34,542 nucleotides of DNA. Source: Rodentibacter mrazii (GTDB taxonomy: Bacteria > Pseudomonadota > Gammaproteobacteria > Enterobacterales > Pasteurellaceae). The stretch is taken from positions 1-34,542 of the forward strand of contig NZ_MLHG01000014.1 in assembly GCF_001998825.1 (NCBI RefSeq), given 5' to 3'. Below, one piece after another: positions 24,945 to 34,487 of the stretch. The position numbers and the translations under genes were made by a program. The notes under the pieces are model-generated. The model was given only the letters and a program-made list of their open reading frames with translations. It searched no databases and was not told where the DNA came from. The first letter of the stretch is position 1; each line of letters begins with the position of its first letter.

Positions 24945-25114
24945 ATTTAGAGTTTGCTGATTAATTCATCAAATCAGGCAACTTTTTGTTTGATTTATCG
25001 ACTTTCTATCGACTGGTTGATTTTATTTCGTTATAATTCCGCAGTTTTTTATCATTATTTTTAACAACGTGTTCGGTGTGAGTTTTACCGAGTGCAAATT
25101 AATTGAGGTTACAA

Positions 25115-26413
25115 ATGTCATTAAATATTGAAACAACCCAAGGTTTAGAGCGTCGTGTGGCTATCACCGTTCCTGCGGAAACTGTTGAAAAAGCAACCCG
25201 TGAAGAATTTAAACGTGCAGCAAAAAATGTTCGTGTGGATGGATTCCGTAAAGGTAAAGTGCCGGCACATATTATTGAGCAACGTTTTGGCGCATCAATT
25301 CGTCAAGATGTATTAAATGATTTATTGCCACGTCATTTCTTTGATGCCGTGATTGCAGAGAAAATCAATATTGCAGGTCGCCCTACTTTTGCTATTGAAA
25401 CTTTTGAGCAAGGTAAAGATTTAGTTTTCACCGCAACTTTTGAAGTGTATCCGGAAGTAGAATTACAAGGTTTAGAGAATATCAAAGTTGAAAAACCAAC
25501 CGTTGAAATCACGGAAGCGGATATTGATAAAATGATCGATGTGCTACGCAAACAACAGGCGACTTGGGCAGAAAGCCAAGATGCAGCGAAAGCAGACGAT
25601 CGTGTCACCATTGATTTTGTCGGCTCTGTTGATGGTGAAGAATTTGAGGGCGGGAAAGCCTCCGATTTCGTATTATTCATGGGACAAGGTCGAATGATTC
25701 CGGGCTTTGAAGATGGTATTGTAGGTCATAAAGCCGGTGAACAATTTGATATTGATGTGACTTTCCCGGCTGAATATCATGCGGAAAACTTAAAAGGTAA
25801 ACCGGCTAAATTTGCGATTACCTTGAAAAGAGTTGAAAACATGGTATTGCCTGAGTTGACCGATGAATTTGTGGCTAAATTTGGTCCTAATACCAAAACA
25901 GTTGAAGATTTACGCGCAGAAATCCGTAAAAATATGGAACGTGAGTTGAAAAATGCACTGGTTTCTCGTGTGAAACAACAAGTTATCAACGGTTTAATTG
26001 AACAAAATCCGATTGAAGTGCCGTCTTCTGCTGTTGAAGAAGAAATTAATGTGTTACGTAACCAAGCGGCGCAACGTTTTGGTGGTAATACTCAACAGGC
26101 TGCACAATTACCACGTGAATTATTTGAAGCGGATGCGAAGCGCCGTGTTCAAGTCGGTTTATTATTCTCTGAAGTAATCAAATCAAACGAATTGAAAGCT
26201 GATGAGGAACGTGTTAAAACCATGATCTCAGATATCGCTTCTGCCTACGAACAACCGGCTGAAGTGGTTGAATATTACAGTAAAAATGAAGAGTTAATGA
26301 ATAATATTCGCAATGTTGTGTTAGAAGAACAAGCGGTTGATGCGGTTCTTGCAAAAGCACAAGTGACCGAAAAAGCATCTTCATTTGATGAAATTATGAA
26401 TCCACAAGCATAA
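25115..26413 (+). CDS. tig: Trigger factor chaperone
   Basis: Trigger factor binds the ribosome exit tunnel and shields nascent chains. The 432-residue protein has the ribosome-binding loop GFRKGKVP, the FKBP-type peptidyl-prolyl isomerase domain (about 160-245, [34 protein letters not shown]) and the helical C-terminal domain. TTGAGG precedes the ATG at 25115. The 170 bases upstream hold a TATAAT-like -10 near 25032 and a doubled ATCGACT. It heads the usual tig-clpP-clpX order. Confidence 0.96.
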   Translation: MSLNIETTQGLERRVAITVPAETVEKATREEFKRAAKNVRVDGFRKGKVPAHIIEQRFGASIRQDVLNDLLPRHFFDAVIAEKINIAGRPTFAIETFEQGKDLVFTATFEVYPEVELQGLENIKVEKPTVEITEADIDKMIDVLRKQQATWAESQDAAKADDRVTIDFVGSVDGEEFEGGKASDFVLFMGQGRMIPGFEDGIVGHKAGEQFDIDVTFPAEYHAENLKGKPAKFAITLKRVENMVLPELTDEFVAKFGPNTKTVEDLRAEIRKNMERELKNALVSRVKQQVINGLIEQNPIEVPSSAVEEEINVLRNQAAQRFGGNTQQAAQLPRELFEADAKRRVQVGLLFSEVIKSNELKADEERVKTMISDIASAYEQPAEVVEYYSKNEELMNNIRNVVLEEQAVDAVLAKAQVTEKASSFDEIMNPQA

Positions 26414-26425
26414 TTATTTTTGACT

Positions 26426-26470
26426 AAAAAGTGCGGTCGTTATTTATAGTGAATTTCGACCGCATTTTTG
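26426..26470 (+). terminator. Paired uptake-signal terminator after tig
   Basis: AAAAAGTGCGGTCG (26426-26439) pairs with CGACCGCATTTTT (26457-26469), with one mismatch, and a short T-run. One arm is a perfect uptake signal and the other one base off. Confidence 0.75.
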
Positions 26471-26475
26471 TTTTA

Positions 26476-26505
26476 ACTGAAAATCGAGTAAGATATTGCC
26501 CGATT
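26476..26505 (+). promoter_or_regulatory. Possible sigma-32 promoter of clpP
   Basis: ACTGAAA (26476-26482) and GCCCGATT (26498-26505) are 15 bases apart and resemble the heat-shock consensus less closely than the hslV promoter. Heat-shock control of clpP is known in E. coli. Confidence 0.5.
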
Positions 26506-26527
26506 TTTTATATGATTAGGGGCAAAA

Positions 26528-27109
26528 ATGAGCGTAATTCCTATGGTCGTAGAACAAACCTCAAGAGGCGAACGTTCTTACGATATTTATTCCCGTCTAT
26601 TAAAAGAACGTGTGATTTTCCTAAGTGGTGAAGTCGAAGATCGCATGGCAAATTTGATTGTTGCACAATTGCTTTTCTTAGAATCAGAAGATCCGACTAA
26701 AGATATTAATATTTATATTAATTCGCCGGGAGGGTCGGTGACTGCCGGTATGGCGATTTATGATACCATGCAATTTATCAAACCGGATATACGAACCCTC
26801 TGTATTGGACAGGCATGCTCTATGGGGGCGTTTCTACTGGCTGGCGGTACACCAGGTAAACGTGCCGCATTACCGAATGCGAGAGTGATGATTCACCAAC
26901 CGTTGGGCGGATTCCGTGGTCAAGCATCGGATATTCAAATTCATGCGCAAGAAATTTTGAAAATTAAACATACCTTAAATGAACGTTTAGCTTTCCACAC
27001 GGGGCAAAGCATTGAACGTATCGAGCAAGATACCGATCGTGATAACTTTATGTCTGCCGAAGAGGCGAAAGCCTATGGTTTAGTGGATGAGGTGTTGATT
27101 AAACGTTAA
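26528..27109 (+). CDS. clpP: ClpP serine protease subunit
   Basis: ClpP is the peptidase barrel that degrades proteins fed by ClpX or ClpA. The 193-residue protein has the complete triad: S98 ([11 protein letters not shown]), H123 (MIHQPLGG) and D172. The short N-terminal propeptide [21 protein letters not shown] is typical. AGGGG precedes the ATG. ClpX follows after nine bases. Confidence 0.97.
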   Translation: MSVIPMVVEQTSRGERSYDIYSRLLKERVIFLSGEVEDRMANLIVAQLLFLESEDPTKDINIYINSPGGSVTAGMAIYDTMQFIKPDIRTLCIGQACSMGAFLLAGGTPGKRAALPNARVMIHQPLGGFRGQASDIQIHAQEILKIKHTLNERLAFHTGQSIERIEQDTDRDNFMSAEEAKAYGLVDEVLIKR

Positions 27110-27118
27110 GGATTAAAG

Positions 27119-28369
27119 ATGACAACGGAAAATAAAGATTTACATTGCTCTTTTTGTGGTAAAGAAAAAAGTGAAGTCGATAAATTGATTGCCGGAACAG
27201 AGGGCTATATTTGTAACGAGTGTATCGAACTTTGTCATTCAATGTTGGAAGAAAACCACGAAGATAATAGCGAAAAAACCTCTGAAAGTGCGGTTGAAAA
27301 TGACGCTAAATTGCCGACACCTCATGAAATTCGAGCGCATTTAGACGACTATGTAATCGGTCAGGATTATGCGAAAAAAGTGCTCTCTGTGGCGGTATAT
27401 AATCACTATAAACGCTTACGTACCAACCATGAAAGTAATGAGGTTGAACTAGGTAAAAGTAATATTTTGCTGATTGGTCCAACGGGAAGCGGTAAAACAT
27501 TACTTGCACAAACTTTGGCTCGTCGTTTAAATGTACCTTTTGCGATGGCGGATGCAACGACATTGACTGAGGCAGGCTATGTAGGCGAAGACGTTGAAAA
27601 CGTACTGCAAAAACTTCTGCAAAATTGTGACTACGATACTGAAAAAGCGGAGCAGGGTATCATTTATATTGATGAGATTGATAAAATCAGTCGCAAGTCG
27701 GAAAGTGCATCTATTACTCGTGATGTATCAGGCGAAGGCGTACAACAGGCGTTGTTGAAATTAATTGAGGGGACAATTGCTTCAGTACCGCCGCAAGGGG
27801 GGCGTAAACATCCTCAACAAGAAATGCTGAAAGTAGATACGTCAAAAATCTTATTTATTTGCGGTGGCGCATTTGCCGGATTGGATAAAATTATTGGTAA
27901 GCGTACTCAAACTGCGACAAGCATTGGTTTTGATGCAAAAGTGGAAAAAGAGACAGAAGATCAATCTCTGTCCGAATTATTCCGTCAGGTGGAACCGGAT
28001 GATTTGATGAAATTTGGCTTAATTCCGGAATTTATCGGTCGTTTACCGATGATTGCTCCGCTAAGTGAGTTAGATGAAGATGCATTGGTGCAAATTCTTA
28101 CCCAACCTAAAAATGCACTAACAAAACAGTATCAAGCATTGTTTGGTTTAGAAAACGTGGAATTAGAATTTACCTCGGAAGCATTGAATGCGATGGCTAA
28201 GAAAGCCCTTGAGCGTAAAACCGGTGCGCGTGGTTTACGTTCAATTGTTGAGGCTGTGCTACTTGATACCATGTATGATTTGCCATCCATTGAAAATCTG
28301 GAAAGAGTGATCGTTGATGAATCAACGATTGTTGGCAACGAAGCACCTAAGTTGGTTTATCGCGCTTAG
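27119..28369 (+). CDS. clpX: ClpX unfoldase ATPase
   Basis: ClpX recognises tagged substrates and threads them into ClpP. The 416-residue protein has an N-terminal C4 zinc finger (C10, C13, C32, C35), Walker A GPTGSGKT (120-127), Walker [11 protein letters not shown] (D185, E186), pore loop GYVGEDVE and the ClpP-docking IGF loop ([10 protein letters not shown]). An uptake signal (AAGTGCGGT near 27288) is embedded in the linker after the zinc finger and encodes SAV. It shares the clpP transcript. Confidence 0.97.
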   Translation: MTTENKDLHCSFCGKEKSEVDKLIAGTEGYICNECIELCHSMLEENHEDNSEKTSESAVENDAKLPTPHEIRAHLDDYVIGQDYAKKVLSVAVYNHYKRLRTNHESNEVELGKSNILLIGPTGSGKTLLAQTLARRLNVPFAMADATTLTEAGYVGEDVENVLQKLLQNCDYDTEKAEQGIIYIDEIDKISRKSESASITRDVSGEGVQQALLKLIEGTIASVPPQGGRKHPQQEMLKVDTSKILFICGGAFAGLDKIIGKRTQTATSIGFDAKVEKETEDQSLSELFRQVEPDDLMKFGLIPEFIGRLPMIAPLSELDEDALVQILTQPKNALTKQYQALFGLENVELEFTSEALNAMAKKALERKTGARGLRSIVEAVLLDTMYDLPSIENLERVIVDESTIVGNEAPKLVYRA

Positions 28370-28452
28370 CGTTTGTTTATATAAAAAGTGCGGTTGATTT
28401 TTTGGTTGTTTTCTGGCTTACTCATTTTTCAATAGGAAATGGGCGAGGAAAA

Positions 28453-28461
28453 TGCTACAAT
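28453..28461 (+). promoter_or_regulatory. Extended -10 of the secE-nusG promoter
   Basis: TGCTACAAT is an extended -10 element, about 50 bases before secE. The -35 region is weak. An uptake signal (near 28385) lies further upstream. Confidence 0.45.
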
Positions 28462-28511
28462 CGCATGTTCTTAAATTTATTCTTATTTCCCCTTTTTAAA
28501 CGGATTCAATT

Positions 28512-28925
28512 ATGGCAACTGAAATTGTTGATAAAAAGAAAAAAACAGAAGAGCCGGTAGAAGGTAAATCAAAAGGCTTAAATACGTTACTTTGGATATT
28601 GGTTGTGGCTTTCTTCTCCGTTGCTGCCATTGGCAATGCTTATTTCCAAAAAGATTATTCGACGCCTGTTCGTGTAATTGGCGTGGCGATTACTCTTGTA
28701 GTAGCCTTTGTTTTCGCAGCAATTACCAATCAAGGTACAAAGGCTCGTAATTTCTTTAAAGAATCAAGAAATGAAGCACGTAAAGTTGTATGGTCAACTC
28801 GTTCAGAAGCACGTCAAACCACGTTGATTGTAATGGGCGTGACGGTTGTTGCTTCATTATTTTTCTGGGCGACAGATTCTATTATCGTATCAATTATTAA
28901 CTTTTTAACCGATTTGAGATTCTAA
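28512..28925 (+). CDS. secE: SecE preprotein translocase subunit
   Basis: SecE is the essential clamp of the SecYEG protein channel. The 137-residue protein has three hydrophobic helices (about 24-42, 50-68 and 108-130), as in the longer gamma-proteobacterial SecE, with the conserved cytoplasmic segment [27 protein letters not shown] between helices two and three. NusG starts one base after the stop, the universal secE-nusG pairing. Confidence 0.95.
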   Translation: MATEIVDKKKKTEEPVEGKSKGLNTLLWILVVAFFSVAAIGNAYFQKDYSTPVRVIGVAITLVVAFVFAAITNQGTKARNFFKESRNEARKVVWSTRSEARQTTLIVMGVTVVASLFFWATDSIIVSIINFLTDLRF

Positions 28926-28926
28926 A

Positions 28927-29484
28927 ATGACAGAAGAAACAACAGTATCAAAAAAACGTTGGTATGTGCTACAAGCGTTTTCCGGTTTTGAAAGCCGAGT
29001 AGCATTGACTTTGCGTGAATATATTAAACAGCACCAAATGGAAGATCAATTTGGTGAAGTTTTAGTGCCTACGGAAGAAGTCGTTGAAAACGTAGCAGGT
29101 AAGCGTCGTAAAAGTGAACGTAAATTTTTTCCCGGTTATGTGCTTGTAGAGATGGAAATGAACGATGACACTTGGCATTTAGTGAAAAGTGTACCACGAG
29201 TAATGGGCTTTATTGGTGGAACACCGGATAAACCGGCTCCGATTTCTAAACGTGAAGCAGATACAATTTTAAATCGTTTAGAACAAAGTGCAGAGAAACC
29301 ACGCCACCGTAACGAATATCACCCGGGTGAAGAAGTGCGTGTTACCGAAGGGCCGTTTGCTGATTTCAATGGTACGGTAGAAGAAGTCGATTACGAAAAA
29401 GGTCGCTTAAAAGTATCAGTTTCTATCTTTGGTCGGGCAACTCCGGTCGAATTAGAATTTGGTCAAGTAGAAAAGACACTCTAA
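28927..29484 (+). CDS. nusG: NusG transcription factor
   Basis: NusG binds RNA polymerase and couples it to Rho and to the ribosome. The 185-residue protein has the N-terminal NGN domain ([40 protein letters not shown]) and the C-terminal KOW domain ([30 protein letters not shown]). Length is normal. A paired uptake-signal terminator follows. Confidence 0.97.
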   Translation: MTEETTVSKKRWYVLQAFSGFESRVALTLREYIKQHQMEDQFGEVLVPTEEVVENVAGKRRKSERKFFPGYVLVEMEMNDDTWHLVKSVPRVMGFIGGTPDKPAPISKREADTILNRLEQSAEKPRHRNEYHPGEEVRVTEGPFADFNGTVEEVDYEKGRLKVSVSIFGRATPVELEFGQVEKTL

Positions 29485-29513
29485 CCCAGATATTTACAAT
29501 GATGTTGAATCAT

Positions 29514-29549
29514 AGCCGTACTTTGTTTTTAAAGTGCGGTTATTTTTTT
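29514..29549 (+). terminator. Terminator after nusG made from uptake signals
   Basis: AGCCGTACTTT (29514-29524) pairs with AAAGTGCGGTT (29531-29541), with wobble pairs, then a run of Ts. The right arm is a perfect uptake signal and the left a decayed one. Confidence 0.75.
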
Positions 29550-29581
29550 AGTGATTTTCTTGGTGTTTTAATTTGAATTGC

Positions 29582-29610
29582 TTGAAAAGCAATCGTCCTT
29601 TTTATATAAT
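29582..29610 (+). promoter_or_regulatory. Sigma-70 promoter of rplK-rplA
   Basis: TTGAAA (29582-29587) and TATAAT (29605-29610) are exactly 17 bases apart, about 125 bases before rplK, leaving a structured leader. Confidence 0.85.
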
Positions 29611-29622
29611 CCGCAACCTATT

Positions 29623-29651
29623 TATAAGCCGTTTATCGGCTTATATTTTTG
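29623..29651 (+). other. Terminator-like hairpin at the start of the rplK leader
   Basis: TATAAGCCG (29623-29631) and CGGCTTATA (29637-29645) form a perfect 9-bp stem with a five-base loop and a T-run. It lies only a few bases after the predicted transcription start, too early for a usual attenuator, so it may instead cap and stabilise the 5' end. Confidence 0.55.
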
Positions 29652-29690
29652 TATGGCACAGTATCTTTTATGAACAGTGTCGAAATCATC

Positions 29691-29717
29691 GGGGAGCTAT
29701 TTATAGCGCTATGACCC
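29691..29717 (+). promoter_or_regulatory. Probable L1-binding autoregulatory site in the rplK leader
   Basis: The sequence can fold as GGG paired with CCC enclosing GCTA-TTTA-TAGC and an asymmetric loop with CTATGA. This resembles the L1 site on L11-operon leaders, which mimics L1's site on 23S rRNA. It ends 18 bases before the rplK start, so L1 binding would block translation of both genes. Confidence 0.65.
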
Positions 29718-29735
29718 AATTAGAGGAAAATTAAA

Positions 29736-30164
29736 ATGGCAAAAAAAGTCCAAGCCTACGTTAAGTTGCAAGTTGCAGCAGGTATGGCAAACCCATCACC
29801 ACCAGTTGGTCCGGCATTAGGTCAACAAGGTGTGAACATTATGGAATTCTGTAAAGCGTTCAATGCTCGTACCGAGAGCTTAGAAAAAGGTTTACCAATT
29901 CCAGTTGTAATCACTGTATATGCTGACCGTTCATTTACGTTTATTACTAAAACTCCACCGGCTGCCGTATTATTGAAAAAAGCAGCGGGTATCAAATCTG
30001 GTTCAGGTAAGCCGAACAAAGATAAAGTGGGTAAAGTAACCTTAGATCAAATCCGTCAAATTGCTGAAACAAAAGCGGCAGATATGACTGGTGCGACTAT
30101 TGAGACCAAAATGAAATCAATCGCTGGTACTGCTCGTTCTATGGGCTTAGTGGTGGAGGAATAA
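29736..30164 (+). CDS. rplK: Ribosomal protein L11
   Basis: L11 forms part of the GTPase-associated centre of the 50S subunit. The 142-residue protein has all the usual blocks: [39 protein letters not shown], the Pro-rich N-terminal domain, and the rRNA-binding C-terminal domain ([28 protein letters not shown]). AGAGGAAA precedes the ATG. RplA follows after four bases. Confidence 0.98.
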   Translation: MAKKVQAYVKLQVAAGMANPSPPVGPALGQQGVNIMEFCKAFNARTESLEKGLPIPVVITVYADRSFTFITKTPPAAVLLKKAAGIKSGSGKPNKDKVGKVTLDQIRQIAETKAADMTGATIETKMKSIAGTARSMGLVVEE

Positions 30165-30168
30165 TACG

Positions 30169-30858
30169 ATGGCTAAATTGACTAAAAAAATGAAAGCAAT
30201 CAAAGCTGGCGTAGATTCTACTAAAGCATATGAAATCAACGAAGCAATTGCGTTATTAAAACAATTCGCAACCGCTAAATTCGTTGAAAGTGTTGATGTT
30301 GCAGTAAACTTAGGTATTGATCCTCGCAAATCTGACCAAAACGTTCGTGGTGCAACCGTGTTACCACACGGTACAGGTCGTGAAGTTCGCGTAGCTGTAT
30401 TCACTCAAGGCGCAAACGCAGATGCTGCAAAAGCAGCGGGCGCTGACTTAGTGGGTATGGAAGATTTAGCGGAGCAAATCAAGAAAGGCGAGATGAACTT
30501 TGATGTAGTTATCGCTTCTCCTGACGCAATGCGTGTTGTTGGTCAATTAGGTCAAGTATTAGGTCCACGTGGTTTAATGCCAAACCCTAAAGTCGGTACT
30601 GTAACACCAAACGTTGCTGAAGCTGTAAAAAATGCGAAATCTGGTCAGATCCGTTATCGTAACGATAAAAACGGTATTATCCACACCACAATTGGTAAAG
30701 CAAACTTCTCTGAAGAGCAATTAAAAGAAAACCTCCAAGCATTATTGGCTGCTTTAACAAAAGCAAAACCAACCACCGCAAAAGGTATCTTCATTAAGAA
30801 AGTTAGCATTTCTACCACAATGGGTGCTGGCGTTGCAGTAGATCAAGCATCGCTATAA
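30169..30858 (+). CDS. rplA: Ribosomal protein L1
   Basis: L1 forms the stalk next to the E site and also represses its own operon. The 229-residue protein has the standard blocks: [64 protein letters not shown] and [23 protein letters not shown] at the end of rplK precedes the start. A strong uptake-signal terminator follows. Confidence 0.98.
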   Translation: MAKLTKKMKAIKAGVDSTKAYEINEAIALLKQFATAKFVESVDVAVNLGIDPRKSDQNVRGATVLPHGTGREVRVAVFTQGANADAAKAAGADLVGMEDLAEQIKKGEMNFDVVIASPDAMRVVGQLGQVLGPRGLMPNPKVGTVTPNVAEAVKNAKSGQIRYRNDKNGIIHTTIGKANFSEEQLKENLQALLAALTKAKPTTAKGIFIKKVSISTTMGAGVAVDQASL

Positions 30859-30883
30859 TCGCGACGAAAACTTTGAAAAATTT

Positions 30884-30917
30884 AACCGCACTTTGTTATG
30901 CAAAGTGCGGTTTTTTT
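30884..30917 (+). terminator. Paired uptake-signal terminator after rplA
   Basis: AACCGCACTTTG (30884-30895) and CAAAGTGCGGTT (30901-30912) form a perfect 12-bp stem with a five-base loop and a T-run. Both arms contain perfect uptake signals. Confidence 0.93.
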
Positions 30918-30983
30918 ATATAAAGATTTAAGGGATTTGAGAGAGTATAACCTTTTGAATTTATGTTTTGAAAATGGCTATTT

Positions 30984-31027
30984 CTAATCCTAAAAAATAG
31001 GATTAGTTTTTTGATGACTAATCCTAT
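30984..31027. terminator. Three-arm bidirectional terminator before metQ
   Basis: CTAATCCTA (about 30984-30992), ATAGGATTAGT (30997-31007) and ACTAATCCTAT (31017-31027) share one middle arm. Pairing left with middle gives a plus-strand terminator (TTTTTT after 31006). Pairing middle with right gives a minus-strand terminator for metQ. Confidence 0.75.
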
Positions 31028-31064
31028 CTTTATTAATGAAAGAACCGCTTCTTTAATTAAAAAA

Positions 31065-31889
31065 TTACCAGCCTTTCACAACACCATCTTTAAAGTGTTT
31101 TTTAGCTTCTTCATACACTTCCTCGGTTTGATAAGATTTCACGAAATCTTGTACGGCCTTACTGTCTTTGTTATCGGTACGTGCGACAATAATGTTTACG
31201 TAAGGCGAATCTTTATCTTCCACAAAAACACCATTATCTTGTGCATTCAAGCCAACCTGACCGGCGTAGGTGTTATTTACGACGGCTAAATCAACATCAT
31301 CTAATGCGCGAGCAGCAATAGAGGTATCCACTTCGGTGATATTTAGATTTTTTGGATTTTCAACAATATCTAATACTGTAGATAATAGATTATTAGCATC
31401 TTTAAGTTTGATTAAGCCTTGTTTCTCAAGCAGAATCAATGCACGTCCACGATTACTTGGATCGTTTGGCACGACTACTTTTGCGCCTTCTTGCAGCTCA
31501 TTCAGATTCTTAATTTTTTTAGAATAACCCGCTAACGGATAAACAAAGGTATTGCCCATGATCACCAAATTATTTAGGTTTTTGGCTTTTGTGTCTTGAT
31601 CTAAATAAGGTTTATGCTGCATTGCATTTACATCTAAATCACCGGTAGAAACTGCAGTATTTGGCAATGCATAGTCATTAAATTCTACAAATTGTACATC
31701 TAGCCCATATTTCTCTTTTGCTACTTTTGCTGCAATTTCTGCCACTTGATGTTCTGGACCTGACATCACCCCGACTTTGATTTTAAGTGGTGTAGTTGCT
31801 GCGGTTTCGGTTTTTTTATCATCTTTACATTCTGTTAGAACAAGGGCGGATGCGATGGTTGTAATAGCAAATAAATTTTTTAGTTTCAT
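31065..31889 (-). CDS. metQ: MetQ methionine-binding lipoprotein (atypical lipobox)
   Basis: MetQ captures methionine for the MetNI ABC transporter. The 274-residue protein matches the Haemophilus MetQ (28-kDa lipoprotein HlpA) closely: IKVGVMSGPEHQVAEIAAKVAKEKYGLDVQFVEFNDY, AMQHKPYLDQDTKAKNLNNL and NNTYAGQVGL. The signal peptide ends ALVLTEC, where C21 should be lipidated. The residue before Cys is Glu (codon GAA), whereas lipoboxes need Gly, Ala or Ser. A single GGA to GAA change explains it. It follows metI after 35 bases with AAGAGGAAA before the ATG. Confidence 0.93.
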   Translation of the reverse strand: MKLKNLFAITTIASALVLTECKDDKKTETAATTPLKIKVGVMSGPEHQVAEIAAKVAKEKYGLDVQFVEFNDYALPNTAVSTGDLDVNAMQHKPYLDQDTKAKNLNNLVIMGNTFVYPLAGYSKKIKNLNELQEGAKVVVPNDPSNRGRALILLEKQGLIKLKDANNLLSTVLDIVENPKNLNITEVDTSIAARALDDVDLAVVNNTYAGQVGLNAQDNGVFVEDKDSPYVNIIVARTDNKDSKAVQDFVKSYQTEEVYEEAKKHFKDGVVKGW

Positions 31890-31924
31890 AAGGTTTCCTC
31901 TTTTAGTTAGCAGTAAGTTGTGTT

Positions 31925-32614
31925 CTAACGATGATCCACTTTCTTCGCCAGTGTATCACCGAGTTTTTGGCTAATCATTACGAAAAGAACAATGATAATG
32001 GTAGCAACCCAAGTGATGTAAGGCATATTGCGATATACACCGTAATTGATAGCAAGGCTTCCAAGTCCGCCACCGCCTTGTGTTCCCGCCATGGCAGAAT
32101 AGCCCACCAAAGTCACGAGAGTAAGCGTGATCCCATTAATCAGGGTTGGCAGTGCTTCAGGTAAGTAAAATTTACGGACGATTTGCCATTTAGTCGCGCC
32201 CATTGCTTGTGCCGCTTCGGTTAACCCATTAGGAATTTCCATTAGGGCATTAGCGGTTAGACGTGCCACGAAAGGCATTGCACAGATACTTAATGGAATA
32301 ATGGCTGCAGTTGTGCCAAGTACAGTGCCGACAATAAAGCGTGTTACAGGTAACAAAATCAAAAGTAAAATGATAAATGGAATCGAGCGACCAATGTTAA
32401 TGATGGTATTCAAAATAAAGTGTGTACGTTTATTTTGTAAAATTTCGTTTTTACCGGTTAAGAATGTCCATACGCCTACAGGCAAACCTATAATAACAGC
32501 CAATAAAGTAGAGACAAAGCTGATATAGACGGTTTCATACGTTGCCGCTGCAACAACGCCCCACATTTGTGGCGTGAGCTGTTGGCTAAATGTTGTCCAG
32601 AAATCATTGAACAT
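31925..32614 (-). CDS. metI: MetI methionine ABC transporter permease
   Basis: The 229-residue permease has five or six membrane helices and the coupling segment [25 protein letters not shown] near residue 140, with the [25 protein letters not shown] motif of MetI. The ATG at 32614 overlaps the metN stop by 11 bases and has GGAGG upstream in metN; a longer ORF to 32638 is not needed. It forms the membrane channel for MetN and MetQ. Confidence 0.95.
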   Translation of the reverse strand: MFNDFWTTFSQQLTPQMWGVVAAATYETVYISFVSTLLAVIIGLPVGVWTFLTGKNEILQNKRTHFILNTIINIGRSIPFIILLLILLPVTRFIVGTVLGTTAAIIPLSICAMPFVARLTANALMEIPNGLTEAAQAMGATKWQIVRKFYLPEALPTLINGITLTLVTLVGYSAMAGTQGGGGLGSLAINYGVYRNMPYITWVATIIIVLFVMISQKLGDTLAKKVDHR

Positions 32615-33641
32615 AACCGAGTACCTCCACGCGTACATTATTTTCCATTAAATAAATTTTAGTTTGTGTAATGGCATCTTCATCACCTTCCACTTCCGCG
32701 ATGGTATAGCCAAATTTCACACCGCCTGCATAATCAATTTGTGACGTTAAAATGCTGAGTTCCACACCAAATTTTTTTGATGTCTGTGACAGTAATGGCG
32801 CATCGACAGAACGACCGGTAAACTCAAATTTAATAATTGGATACGCCTTACTGTGTTTAGGAGTATCGGTCAGGTTTTCCAAATATTCATCCGGTAAATT
32901 AATATGGAATGTGGAACGAATAAAATCTTGTGCCAACTCGGTTTTTGGATTTGAAAAAATTTCTCCGACAGTACCTTGCTCCACTAATTGTCCTTTATCA
33001 ATTACCGCTACTTGATCACAAATCTGTTTCACTACTTCCATCTCATGGGTGATGAGTAAAATAGTAATGCCCAAAGTGCGGTTGATTTCTTTTAGTAATT
33101 TTAGAATAGATTGTGTGGTTGCCGGATCTAATGCGCTCGTGGCTTCATCGCATAATAATACTTTTGGATCGCTTGCTAAAGCACGAGCAATGGCTACACG
33201 TTGTTTTTGTCCGCCGGAAAGATTACTTGGATAGGCGTCACGTTTCTCATTTAAACCGACCAGTGTTAAAAGTGCGGTTATTTTTTCTTGGATTTTTGAT
33301 TTTGATGCGCCTTCCAATTCTAATGGGAGGGCAACATTTTCAAATACAGTGCGTGAGCTGAGAAGATTAAAGTGTTGGAAAATCATACCAATGTGGCGAC
33401 GGGCATGAACTAATTCTCGATCAGAAAGTTGGGTAAGTTCCACCCCATCCACAATTACTGAACCACTACTCGGTTTTTCTAATAAATTTACGCAACGAAT
33501 AAGTGTACTTTTCCCCGCGCCAGATGCACCGATGACACCACAAATCTGCCCTTTCTCAACATTGAGCGAAACATTATCAAGTGCGGTCAGCTTTTTTCCC
33601 GCTAACTCAAAAATCTTCGTAATATTATTTAGCTTAATCAT
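32604..33641 (-). CDS. metN: MetN methionine ABC transporter ATPase
   Basis: The 345-residue ATPase powers methionine import. It has Walker A GASGAGKS (38-45), signature [15 protein letters not shown], Walker [14 protein letters not shown], switch His ITHEMEVV, and the C-terminal NIL domain (from about 265) that binds methionine and inhibits transport when the cell is replete. The ATG at 33641 has AAGGGC upstream; an extension to 33710 would run through the operator. Three uptake signals lie inside the gene (near 33073, 33270 and 33580). Confidence 0.96.
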   Translation of the reverse strand: MIKLNNITKIFELAGKKLTALDNVSLNVEKGQICGVIGASGAGKSTLIRCVNLLEKPSSGSVIVDGVELTQLSDRELVHARRHIGMIFQHFNLLSSRTVFENVALPLELEGASKSKIQEKITALLTLVGLNEKRDAYPSNLSGGQKQRVAIARALASDPKVLLCDEATSALDPATTQSILKLLKEINRTLGITILLITHEMEVVKQICDQVAVIDKGQLVEQGTVGEIFSNPKTELAQDFIRSTFHINLPDEYLENLTDTPKHSKAYPIIKFEFTGRSVDAPLLSQTSKKFGVELSILTSQIDYAGGVKFGYTIAEVEGDEDAITQTKIYLMENNVRVEVLGYVQ

Positions 33642-33679
33642 ATAAGCCCTTGTTCTCTTACTATTTTCAAATTTATTTC

Positions 33680-33710
33680 GGTATTCTAGACGTCTAGATT
33701 GCCGTGTCAA
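33680..33710 (-). promoter_or_regulatory. MetJ operator overlapping the metN promoter
   Basis: On the minus strand TTGACA (33710-33705) and TAGAAT (33688-33683) are 16 bases apart. Between and over them lie met boxes: a perfect AGACGTCT (33688-33695) flanked by weaker copies at 33680-33687 and 33696-33703. MetJ with S-adenosylmethionine should repress metNIQ here. Confidence 0.85.
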
Positions 33711-33813
33711 TATATCGTGGGATCTTTTTTAGATGGATTGGTTATAGCTTATATTTGCTAATTGATAGAATTAAAGGGATAATTTTGAAAATTGGGGCAA
33801 TCACAGAGTGAAA

Positions 33814-34368
33814 ATGAATAAAGCAATTTTTTTAGATCGCGACGGTACGTTGAATGTAGATTATGGCTATGTGCACGAGATCGATAAGTTTAAATTTATT
33901 GATGGGGCAATCGATGCGTTACGTGAGTTAAAAGCGATGGGGTATCTATTGGTCTTAGTGACAAACCAATCCGGTATTGCGCACGGTTATTTTTCTGAAG
34001 ATCAATTTCTACAATTAACAGAATGGATGGATTGGTCCTTGGCAGAGCAAGGTGTAGATTTGGATGGGATTTACTATTGCCCACACCTCCCGGATGGTAA
34101 AGGGGAATATAAAGAAGAATGCGATTGTCGCAAGCCGAAATCAGGTATGTTGTTGCAAGCAATAGACGAATTGAAGATTGACCCTGAAAAATCAGTGATG
34201 ATTGGCGATAAAGTGGATGATCTGAAAGCCGGCATCGGTGCGAAAGTGAAAACAAATGTATTGGTTCGTACAGGAAAAGCGATAACGGAAGAAGGAGAAT
34301 CCATGGCTGATTATCTTTTGGATTCTATTGTGGAGTTACCTCGCGTTCTGAAATGTTTAATTAAGTAG
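33814..34368 (+). CDS. gmhB: GmhB heptose bisphosphate phosphatase
   Basis: GmhB removes the C7 phosphate from D-glycero-D-manno-heptose 1,7-bisphosphate on the way to ADP-heptose for the lipooligosaccharide core. The 184-residue HAD enzyme has DRDGT (D8, D10), [10 protein letters not shown], zinc ligands C89, H91, C103 and C105, and the Lys/Asp motifs KPKSGM and MIGDKVDD. I prefer ATG 33814 (AGAG six bases upstream) to GTG 33808. It lies between the divergent metN and the rRNA promoter, the same neighbour relation as in E. coli. Confidence 0.95.
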   Translation: MNKAIFLDRDGTLNVDYGYVHEIDKFKFIDGAIDALRELKAMGYLLVLVTNQSGIAHGYFSEDQFLQLTEWMDWSLAEQGVDLDGIYYCPHLPDGKGEYKEECDCRKPKSGMLLQAIDELKIDPEKSVMIGDKVDDLKAGIGAKVKTNVLVRTGKAITEEGESMADYLLDSIVELPRVLKCLIK

Positions 34369-34448
34369 CAGAATCCAGCCAAATTTTATTCGATCCGTTT
34401 TTCTTTTAATCAAAAGATCATTTTTTTAAATTTTTTTGAAAAAAGCAC

Positions 34449-34476
34449 TTGCATGGCGTAAAAAAATCCCTATAAT
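34449..34476 (+). promoter_or_regulatory. rRNA operon P1-type promoter
   Basis: TTGCAT (34449-34454) and TATAAT (34471-34476) are 16 bases apart. An A/T-rich UP-like stretch lies just upstream and a GC-rich discriminator (GCACCGCAC) just downstream, as in rRNA P1 promoters. Confidence 0.85.
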
Positions 34477-34487
34477 GCACCGCACAC

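Noticed and set aside
33808-33813. GTG start for gmhB at 33808
   Set aside because: ATG 33814 is better spaced from AGAG and gives the usual [12 protein letters not shown] start; the GTG cannot be excluded.
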